Below, piece by piece: positions 1-5,456 of a DNA stretch of 7,860 bases. The first letter of the stretch is position 1. Each line of letters begins with the position of its first letter. Position numbers and translations under genes: made by a program. The DNA lies in contig CADATR010000078.1 in assembly GCA_902790885.1 (NCBI GenBank), positions 1 through 7,860 on the forward strand, read 5' to 3'. The DNA comes from an uncultured Eubacteriales bacterium. GTDB taxonomy: Bacteria; Bacillota_A; Clostridia; Peptostreptococcales; Anaerovoracaceae. The notes under the pieces are model-generated. The model ran no database searches. It was given only the letters and a program-made list of their open reading frames with translations, and was not told where the DNA came from.

Positions 1-142
1 CGACCCTGCGGGGCGATCATTACTGTTCTGACGATTTTCACAAAAAGCATCCCGCAACCATATGCAGGGATCCTGTTCTTAGCTGCGGTCCGGGCGATTT
101 ATCCCACTACCTACAGAGGATAGGGGCTTTCTCGCCTATTTT
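1..142 (+). ncRNA. Candidate structured RNA, possibly 6S-like, 5' end outside window
   Basis: No convincing gene lies here. The stretch can fold: AUCCC (49-53) can pair with GGGAU (67-71) with further GC pairing inside, and the 3' end is a terminator-like hairpin. CCCUGCGGGG near the left edge and CUGCGGUCC at about 83-91 resemble from memory the two strands flanking the central bubble of 6S RNA, and a CUACCUAC-type stretch sits near the 3' end. The motif CTGTTCT occurs twice, at about 23 and 74. A 6S RNA would be about 180-200 nt, so some 40-50 nt would be missing at the left. The resemblance is weak; this could equally be the 3' UTR of an upstream gene or another small RNA. No covariance search was run. 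Confidence 0.3.
117..142 (+). terminator. Probable intrinsic terminator before the operon
   Basis: AGGATAGG (117-124) can pair with CCTATTTT (135-142), giving an 8-bp stem with two G-U pairs and a 10-nt loop. The 3' arm runs directly into TTTT. It is modest as terminators go, because the GC core is only two pairs plus A-U pairs. Its place between the non-coding stretch and the first operon gene fits transcription ending before the operon's own promoter. Confidence 0.42.
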
Positions 143-143
143 A

Positions 144-152
144 TGCTAAAAT
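144..152 (+). promoter_or_regulatory. Candidate extended -10 promoter (TGCTAAAAT)
   Basis: TGCTAAAAT matches the extended -10 form TGnTATAAT with one change. No good -35 hexamer is seen 16-18 bases upstream, where the terminator hairpin lies; extended -10 promoters can work without a strong -35. Transcription would start near 159 and leave a leader of about 70 nt before the first gene. No operator or riboswitch is recognised in that leader (153-228). Confidence 0.33.
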
Positions 153-228
153 TGTAATGAAAAGACTCGGCACGGCGGTAAATTATTCGTTCGCTGCGAT
201 ACAGCATGTGGATGACTGATAAAGGATT

Positions 229-1149
229 ATGGACACAAAGGGACCGGGGACAAATAAAAGAATAAGCGCACTGGGGGCCGGCATGCTGATAGTTATACAG
301 TCGCTGGTTTACGGCTTCGGAGACCCTATTTCCAAGATCGCGTTCGAAACAGTACCCGTTTACTCGATGATGACGGTGCGCTATTCGATCGCGTTCGCTT
401 TTTGTCTTGTTATTTTCGGGAAAAGGATAATCAGCACCGTGAGAACGGTGCCGTTAAAAAGCTGGCTCCTGCCCGGCATCTGCATAGGCCTGAGCTATGT
501 GTTCAACAACATCGCGCTCAACATGACTGAAGCGACCTCGGTGGCTTTTCTCAGATCGCTTGCCGTGGTGATAACTCCCGCTCTGGCCTTCATCGCTTTC
601 AGAAAGAAGTACAGATGGCAGCATATAGCTGCGCAGATAATGGTGCTTCCCGGCATGTACCTGCTGTGCGTCAGAGGGGGTCTGTCGGGCTTCGGAGCAG
701 GAGAGGTGATGGCCCTGCTCGCAGCTGCGCTTGTGGCTGCGACTCTTGTGTTTACCGGAAGGTATATAGAGCAGGTGGATCCGGTTTCCATGACAGCGCT
801 CCAGGCAGGCTGCTCTGCTGTGATCGCCTTTGCCGGAAGTCTTCTGGTGGAGGGAGGGGTCCATGCGGGCTCAGCCACGCCAAAAGTCTGGCTGATCATA
901 CTGTATCTGGCCATACTATGCACCTTCCTGGGGTACCTGCTTCAGAATCTGGCGCTTACAAGCATAAGCGACAGGGAGGTGTCACTCATACAGAGCCTCA
1001 ATCCGGTGATGACCGCAGTCTTCGCGTTCGTGCTTCTTGGGGAGAAGCTGTCCGGCGCCGGCATTGCGGGCGCGGCGATAATAATAGCCTGCATATCAGT
1101 ATCAGCTCTGATAAAAGACGAAGGGAACAGAGACAATGAAAGACCTTAA
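229..1149 (+). CDS. EamA/DMT-superfamily 10-TM transporter
   Basis: This is an integral membrane transporter of the drug/metabolite transporter (EamA, formerly DUF6) type. The 306 residues match the usual length of about 300. Ten hydrophobic segments are visible at roughly 17-36, 42-62, 78-96, 104-124, 131-147, 155-177, 186-206, 218-240, 250-270 and 275-295, forming two five-helix repeats. Each repeat ends with the family-type pattern: LAVVITPALAF near 111-121, and SLNPVMTAVFAFVLLGEKL near 256-274. The C-terminal tail is short and charged. Substrates of this family (amino acids, sugars, metabolites) cannot be told from sequence; its place at the head of the operon suggests it carries the pathway's substrate or product. 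The start is the only ATG ahead of TM1, but AAAGGA (221-226) sits just 2 nt from it, which is unusually close; the next Met (residue 19) lies inside TM1. The 3' end overlaps the next gene by 14 bases. Confidence 0.9.
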   Translation: MDTKGPGTNKRISALGAGMLIVIQSLVYGFGDPISKIAFETVPVYSMMTVRYSIAFAFCLVIFGKRIISTVRTVPLKSWLLPGICIGLSYVFNNIALNMTEATSVAFLRSLAVVITPALAFIAFRKKYRWQHIAAQIMVLPGMYLLCVRGGLSGFGAGEVMALLAAALVAATLVFTGRYIEQVDPVSMTALQAGCSAVIAFAGSLLVEGGVHAGSATPKVWLIILYLAILCTFLGYLLQNLALTSISDREVSLIQSLNPVMTAVFAFVLLGEKLSGAGIAGAAIIIACISVSALIKDEGNRDNERP

Positions 1150-2329
1150 ACACATCCACTTCTATGAGGATCTTCTGGAGCAGACCGGGAATGAGCTGGT
1201 GCTGCAGGAGAAAGAGGCAGGAGGGATAGCTGTCGGATACACATGCTATTACGTGCCTGAAGTCCTCCTCAACTGCGGAAAGGCTTTTTCCGTACGTCTG
1301 CGCGCTCCGCATACAGGATCGCTCGACATCAGTCAGTATTACATGTCGAGCTTCATCTGCGGATATACCCGCGCCATCTTTGAGCGCGCCTTCGAAGGCG
1401 GCATGAACTATCTGGACTTTTACGCCAGCTCCGATACCTGCCAGCAGATGGTGAGGGTGGTGGAGAACATCCGCGACCTGGGTCTCATCGATAACCCGCG
1501 CTTCAGATGGGGCATAATAGACGCTCCTCTTAAGGTGAGCCCTCACGGCAACAGACTTTACTCGGAGCAGGTGAGTGAGCATATCCTTAAACCTCTCGCG
1601 GAGAATTACGGCGTTGACATATCCGATGAGGCCATACGCGCCGCCGTAAAGGAGCACAACGAGATGTGCGCTATATTTGAGGAGATCTCCGAACTAAGAA
1701 AAGAAGACAACCCGCGGATCACACCGCGTGAATTCCATATACTGAATCTGGTCAGCTACGCGAGCCCGACCTCGCGTATACTGCCTTACCTGCGTGAGAC
1801 GCTCGATGATCTGCGGACGAGGAAGGCCGACGCGGAGAACCGCTGGAGAGCGCGTGTTGTCGTAGTCGGAAGTGAGCTTGATGACTACGATTTCTCCGAG
1901 ATAATGGAGAACGCCCGCTGCTATGTGGCTGCTGACAGATACTGCTTCGGCTCGATCCCGGGCCGTCAGCAGATACCGCTGACAGAGGATGAGCCGGTGC
2001 TCGATCAGGTGTGCCGCTGGTATCTCGAAACAAACCAGTGCCCGCGCTTCATGTCGCAGGAGAAGATAATGCAGCGCCGCGAGACCATCCGCGATCTTGT
2101 GCGTGAATACAACGCTGAGGGCATAGTCATAGAGCAGGCTAAGTTCTGCGACTTCTGGGGCTATGAGCGCACGCTCAACACTCAGGTGATGCAGGCGGAG
2201 TACGGCATACCGACTCTGGGCATCGACCGTGAATACGTGGTAAGGGGCTCCGGCCAGCTCGCTACGCGCATGCAGGCATTCGTTGAGAGTCTTGAGATAA
2301 AGAGACTTCGGAAAGGGGGCGGCGTCTGA
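1136..2329 (+). CDS. 2-hydroxyacyl-CoA dehydratase / benzoyl-CoA reductase-like, smaller subunit
   Basis: This 397-residue protein belongs to the HgdB/HadC/BcrC-like family (2-hydroxyacyl-CoA dehydratase D-component). Members bind a [4Fe-4S] cluster per subunit and do radical dehydration or ring reduction using one-electron input from an ATP-driven activator. Family signatures include GYTCYYVPEVLL at 34-45, SSDTCQQMVR at 98-107, VVVVGSELDDYDFSEIMENA at 241-260 followed by a D..C element, EQAKFCDFWGYER at 333-345, and a C-terminal REYVVRGSGQLATRMQAF at 365-382. Cys75, Cys102 and Cys338 are the best candidates for the three cluster ligands (inferred from motif position); Cys37 lies in a conserved but usually non-ligand motif. 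The gene starts inside the transporter gene with an AGGG about 10 nt upstream, and its TGA overlaps the next ATG (TGATG), so the two subunits are probably translated in coupled fashion as a heterodimer. The substrate is unknown; no activator gene is present here. Confidence 0.9.
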   Translation: MKDLKHIHFYEDLLEQTGNELVLQEKEAGGIAVGYTCYYVPEVLLNCGKAFSVRLRAPHTGSLDISQYYMSSFICGYTRAIFERAFEGGMNYLDFYASSDTCQQMVRVVENIRDLGLIDNPRFRWGIIDAPLKVSPHGNRLYSEQVSEHILKPLAENYGVDISDEAIRAAVKEHNEMCAIFEEISELRKEDNPRITPREFHILNLVSYASPTSRILPYLRETLDDLRTRKADAENRWRARVVVVGSELDDYDFSEIMENARCYVAADRYCFGSIPGRQQIPLTEDEPVLDQVCRWYLETNQCPRFMSQEKIMQRRETIRDLVREYNAEGIVIEQAKFCDFWGYERTLNTQVMQAEYGIPTLGIDREYVVRGSGQLATRMQAFVESLEIKRLRKGGGV

Positions 2330-3891
2330 TGAAAAAAAGCATCCTTAAAAAGGGAAAAAGAGGCGCGGCAGAGAATCTGCATGACAAGACCGCCATACAG
2401 AAGCACAGAGAATGGCGCGGCGGAGTCGACACCGCTTACGACTATCTGCAGTGGTGCCGGCTCTGGGGCATACTCATAAAATGGGCGGCTGCTCATCCCG
2501 TTCAGAATGTAAAGGCGCTTTTCAGATATCGCTGGATGTTTACCTACCTTACAGTGCCTTCGTTCTTTGACAGGCTCTGTGAGGGCCAGAGGGGAGCGGG
2601 CCTGAGAGGCGCCAGAAACAACCTCAACTATCTGGCAAGCGATGTTACAAAAACGCTGACGACCATATTCAGCGCCGACATGCACCTGCATCCGGGCAGC
2701 AATAAAGCCGAAGAGCTGAATAAGAAGATAATCTGCGTGGACGAGCTGCTGCCTAATCTGCTCGGAAAGGGCTTTCCTGACTGCGACATGATACTCTTTC
2801 AGGAATATCCGATGTACCTTCCGTCGCTCATCAACCAGCACAGCCCTGTCCACTACATAGAGCAGTCCGAGCTCTACGGACTCCCTGCGGACGTATGCCC
2901 GCTGCCTTCATTTGAGGCCGGGCTCGCGATAGAGGATGACTTTCCTAAGATAGGCTGCTGTATGCTCACATCAAACATGCCATGCGACGGAAGCATCATG
3001 ACCACGATGCTGCAGGAGCGCCGCATTGGGCTGCCTTCACAGGTGCTCAACGTGCCTCTCCGCTGGAAGGAAGAGGAAGTGCAGGACTATGCCGTTGAAG
3101 AGATAAAGTCGGCGATAGCCTTCCTTGAGGAGCATACGGGATGCAGCTTCGACTGGGATGCCCTGAAAGAGGCCTGCGAGATATGGAACAGGCAGAACGA
3201 ATGCAAATTCGAGAAGTGGGACCTTAACCGCACCGACATACCGCCTCATACAGGATCATCCGCCTGGCTGTACCGCATATTTGAGCATCAGGCCGTTCCG
3301 GGAGATCCGCTGGCTCTGAAGAACGACATCAAGGTAAACCGCATACTGCACAGGCAGGTAGCGGCCGGCAAGTGCCCTAAAACCATACGCCACCGCGCGA
3401 TACTCTGGAACACTCCGTGCAACAACTACGCCAACTTCAACAACTGGCTGCTCAACTGCTGGGGTATAGAATCGGTCTGCGAGATGATAGATATCCACGG
3501 GACCGACCTTATAGATACGAGCTCTCACGAGAGCATGCTGCGCGGCCTGGCAGATCACTATCAGACTTCTACCATGCGGGCGCACACAAAGGGCGGAAAC
3601 GAGGTGATGCTCGATGCCCTGTGGGAAAAGTACGAGGAGTACAATGCCGACATGATAATCATGTTCGACCAGATCTCCTGCAAGGGCGTGGGCGCGATCA
3701 ACGGACTCTTTGAGGAGGGCGCTCTCAGACGCGGCATACCTATGGTGCGCGTAAGGCAGGACCTCATGGATCCTACTTCGATATCGAGGCGCGAGATGCG
3801 AAATGACATCAACATATTCATGCAGAATGTAATGAACGAGGAGCCGGTCGATGCTTCCCTCGTTGAGTTCGATGACGACCAGAGCTGGTAG
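2329..3891 (+). CDS. 2-hydroxyacyl-CoA dehydratase / benzoyl-CoA reductase-like, larger subunit
   Basis: This 520-residue second member of the same family (HgdA/HadB/BcrB-like role) is the likely partner of the preceding gene. Recognisable blocks are LPADVCPLPSFEAG at 185-198, TSNMPCDGS at 214-222, MIIMFDQISCKGVGAINGL at 442-460 and VRVRQDLMDPTSISRREMR at 473-491, the last matching the family's D-x-x-D-P-x(n)-R end motif. Cys190, Cys219 and Cys451 are the predicted [4Fe-4S] ligands by position. The first ligand lies at about residue 190, later than in the partner, because of a long N-terminal part: a very basic start (MKKSILKKGKRG) then an aromatic, amphipathic stretch at about 35-85, of unknown role, perhaps for docking a partner or the membrane. 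The ATG overlaps the upstream stop, with a GGGGG run upstream as ribosome site. Family alternatives include dehydratases, class I aryl-CoA reductases and double-cubane-cluster reductases; the sequence alone does not decide. Confidence 0.88.
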   Translation: MKKSILKKGKRGAAENLHDKTAIQKHREWRGGVDTAYDYLQWCRLWGILIKWAAAHPVQNVKALFRYRWMFTYLTVPSFFDRLCEGQRGAGLRGARNNLNYLASDVTKTLTTIFSADMHLHPGSNKAEELNKKIICVDELLPNLLGKGFPDCDMILFQEYPMYLPSLINQHSPVHYIEQSELYGLPADVCPLPSFEAGLAIEDDFPKIGCCMLTSNMPCDGSIMTTMLQERRIGLPSQVLNVPLRWKEEEVQDYAVEEIKSAIAFLEEHTGCSFDWDALKEACEIWNRQNECKFEKWDLNRTDIPPHTGSSAWLYRIFEHQAVPGDPLALKNDIKVNRILHRQVAAGKCPKTIRHRAILWNTPCNNYANFNNWLLNCWGIESVCEMIDIHGTDLIDTSSHESMLRGLADHYQTSTMRAHTKGGNEVMLDALWEKYEEYNADMIIMFDQISCKGVGAINGLFEEGALRRGIPMVRVRQDLMDPTSISRREMRNDINIFMQNVMNEEPVDASLVEFDDDQSW

Positions 3892-3908
3892 AGAGGAGAT
3901 GACAGGAC

Positions 3909-4064
3909 ATGAAAGTTATAAAGGTGATGCTTGCGGTTGCTGCGGCCTTTTTTGCCGTAACAGTGCCGGTCTACTGGTTCAACCTCGACACGAAGCTCGT
4001 CAAGCTTCTTGAGAAACGGATGATGAAACACTACGACTCGATGCCAAGAGACAACAGACTTTGA
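3909..4064 (+). CDS. 51-residue single-TM small protein
   Basis: I do not recognise a named family. The protein has one N-terminal hydrophobic segment at about residues 5-24 (VMLAVAAAFFAVTVPVYWF) behind two lysines, then a charged, probably helical tail with KLVKLLEKRMMKHYDSM at about 29-45 and a basic end. No lipobox and no clear signal-peptidase site is seen, so it reads as a membrane-anchored, N-in small protein with its tail outside, or the reverse. An AGGAG at 3894-3898 lies 10 nt upstream of the ATG; an ATG at 3899 in another frame gives only a Cys-rich 37-residue reading with unlikely composition. It sits 17 bases after the larger dehydratase-like subunit and 27 before the lipocalin-like gene, with codon use like its neighbours. 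It may anchor one of the enzymes at the membrane (inference). Confidence 0.74.
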   Translation: MKVIKVMLAVAAAFFAVTVPVYWFNLDTKLVKLLEKRMMKHYDSMPRDNRL

Positions 4065-4078
4065 TCTGAATGAAAGTG

Positions 4079-4085
4079 AAAGGAG
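4079..4085 (+). promoter_or_regulatory. Strong ribosome binding site AAAGGAG for the lipocalin-like gene
   Basis: AAAGGAG lies 6 nt before the ATG at 4092. It sets the start of the lipocalin-like gene and shows that this gene, unlike the two overlapping dehydratase subunits, is initiated independently. Confidence 0.7.
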
Positions 4086-4091
4086 TCTGAG

Positions 4092-5240
4092 ATGGCAAAT
4101 ATCCATGATATAACACGTGACCGCTGGATGCTTTACGGCCCGCTTTCGAGAAAGGGCTACGACTGGTGGTGGCATTCGATGACAGCCGAGAACGCCGAGA
4201 CAGGCGAACTCAAACCTTTCTACGTTGAATTCTTTACATGCAACCCTGCGCTGGCTGAGGATGAGCCGGTAATTGTCTGGAACGATCCGGAAGCTCAGAA
4301 GGCAGGGAAGAGGCCATCGTACCTGATGGTGAATGCGGGCTTCTGGGGCGAAGATCACGGACAGCTGCACAGGTTCTTCTCGCTGAAGGATGTGGATATC
4401 CATGCAGAGGCGCCGTACAGGATAGTCGCGGATGACTGCAGATGCAGCGAGGTGCATACTGAGGGACATATCAAAGTCACGCCTGAAGAGGCAGCAGCTC
4501 ACCCTGAGTGGATGAGCGATGCCGGAGAGATGAGCTGGAAGTTCGATATCCGCAAGGAGATAGCATTCCATGTAGGCTATGGGGCAAGCAAGTTCTTCAG
4601 AGCCATAAACGCATTTGAGATGTTCTGGCACGCTGAGGGAATGAAATCCGCCTTCACGGGGGAGATCATACTGAACGGAGTCAGGTACATTCTAAGACCG
4701 GAGACCTGCAACGGCTATTCCGACAAGAACTGGGGCGGCGATTTCACCAGCCCGTGGGTATGGCTCTCCTCAAACAATCTGAAGAGCATGGTCTCAGGAA
4801 AGAAACTCGAGAACAGCGTGTTCAACATAGGCGGCGGAAGACCTAAGGTGTTCTTCCTCGCGCTGAACAGAAAGCTGCTCGGGGAATTCTACTATGAAGG
4901 CAAGGATTACGAATTCAACTTCTCGAAGTTCTGGACGCTTTCACGCACTAAGTTCGACTGCTGGGAGACGGACGATGAGATATACTGGCATGTCATCCAG
5001 ACCACGAAGGATGCGAAGCTCGACACGCAGATCAGATGCTATAAAAAGGACATGCTCAACATAAAATATGAGGCGCCGACCGGGTACAAGAAGCACAACA
5101 GGCTCTGGAACGGCGGCAACGGAACGGGAACGCTCAAGCTGTATAAACGGTCGCTCCTCGGCCGCAGGGAGACACTCATAGACGAGGTGTACGCGGAGGG
5201 CATCGGCTGCGAATACGGCGAATACTGCGATCCGGAATAA
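4092..5240 (+). CDS. Tocopherol cyclase-like / lipocalin-like protein
   Basis: This 382-residue soluble protein has no signal peptide. Its aromatic-rich, beta-strand-like composition fits the double-lipocalin fold shared by plant and cyanobacterial tocopherol cyclase (VTE1), with more distant CrtC/AttH-type proteins. The best match is DKNWGGDFTSPWVWLSSNN at 211-229, recalling the KNWG-x(2)-FP-x(2)-W-x-W block of VTE1, preceded by GEIILNGVRY at 190-199. Other likely strongly conserved blocks are DWWWHS (24-29), NSVFNIGGGRPKVF (241-254), YEFNFSKFWT (273-282) and a C-terminal GCEYGEY (372-378). Family members bind or cyclise isoprenoid, quinol or carotenoid substrates, so a bulky hydrophobic ligand is plausible, but catalysis is not shown and tocopherol synthesis is not expected in an anaerobe. 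It has its own strong AAAGGAG site 6 nt before the ATG, and its TAA overlaps the next ATG (TAATG). Confidence 0.72.
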   Translation: MANIHDITRDRWMLYGPLSRKGYDWWWHSMTAENAETGELKPFYVEFFTCNPALAEDEPVIVWNDPEAQKAGKRPSYLMVNAGFWGEDHGQLHRFFSLKDVDIHAEAPYRIVADDCRCSEVHTEGHIKVTPEEAAAHPEWMSDAGEMSWKFDIRKEIAFHVGYGASKFFRAINAFEMFWHAEGMKSAFTGEIILNGVRYILRPETCNGYSDKNWGGDFTSPWVWLSSNNLKSMVSGKKLENSVFNIGGGRPKVFFLALNRKLLGEFYYEGKDYEFNFSKFWTLSRTKFDCWETDDEIYWHVIQTTKDAKLDTQIRCYKKDMLNIKYEAPTGYKKHNRLWNGGNGTGTLKLYKRSLLGRRETLIDEVYAEGIGCEYGEYCDPE

Positions 5241-5419
5241 TGACAGAGGACATGAAGCGCAAAACAGGCATCCCTGAGAAGCTCGACATGATAAAGGATG
5301 AGGATGTTGATCAGATCATCAGCTGGGCCATGAAGGAGGCTAATCCTCTCTATCCGACTCCGGTGCTGTGGGGACGCGAAGATTTCAGGAAGTTCATAAA
5401 TTCGGTAAGAGTAAAATAA
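5240..5419 (+). CDS. 59-residue protein resembling the C-terminal tail of Fe-type alcohol dehydrogenases
   Basis: The ATG overlaps the previous stop (TAATG), which points to translational coupling; no good separate ribosome site is seen. Residues 9-54 follow the pattern of the last helices of group III iron-containing alcohol dehydrogenases: TGIPEKL, an acidic turn, a helix ending AMKEANPLYPTPVLW (30-44), and a final helix GREDFRKFINSV. Nothing upstream encodes the nucleotide-binding domain or the metal-binding His/Asp residues, because the preceding gene runs complete to its own C-terminus. So this is either the relic of a deleted dehydrogenase gene or a genuine small helical protein that reuses this fold, perhaps as an accessory subunit. 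Even codon use, an intact frame and tight coupling favour a working gene. Homology is judged from memory of the family motif only. Confidence 0.66.
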   Translation: MTEDMKRKTGIPEKLDMIKDEDVDQIISWAMKEANPLYPTPVLWGREDFRKFINSVRVK

Positions 5420-5442
5420 AACAAAAACATCAGAAGACTATC

Positions 5443-5448
5443 AGGAGG
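5443..5448 (+). promoter_or_regulatory. Perfect AGGAGG ribosome binding site fixing a GTG start
   Basis: AGGAGG lies 8 nt before GTG at 5457, and no ATG is present nearby in this frame. It supports the GTG start of the amidohydrolase. The 37-base gap in which it sits is the largest between genes of the operon and contains no hairpin or promoter that I can see. Confidence 0.8.
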
Positions 5449-5456
5449 TACCAGAA

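Noticed and set aside
1..123. Open + reading frame from the left edge to TAG at 121-123 (40 codons), as the end of an upstream gene
   Set aside because: It uses codons rare in the neighbouring genes (CAA, CCA, TTA, CGA), has no recognisable motif, and covers predicted RNA structure. It cannot be excluded without the upstream sequence.
615..1139. 174-codon second + frame inside the transporter gene
   Set aside because: Ser/Arg/Cys-rich out-of-frame translation of a membrane protein gene, with no ribosome site or motif.
3899..4012. Alternative ATG at 3899 giving a 37-residue Cys-rich peptide in another frame
   Set aside because: The ATG directly abuts the AGGAG, leaving no spacing, while the 3909 start has workable spacing and gives a coherent TM protein.
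3561..4631. 356-codon open frame on the - strand
   Set aside because: It spans antisense across the end of the larger 2-HAD-like subunit, the small TM gene and the start of the lipocalin-like gene, all with good ribosome sites and motifs on the + strand.
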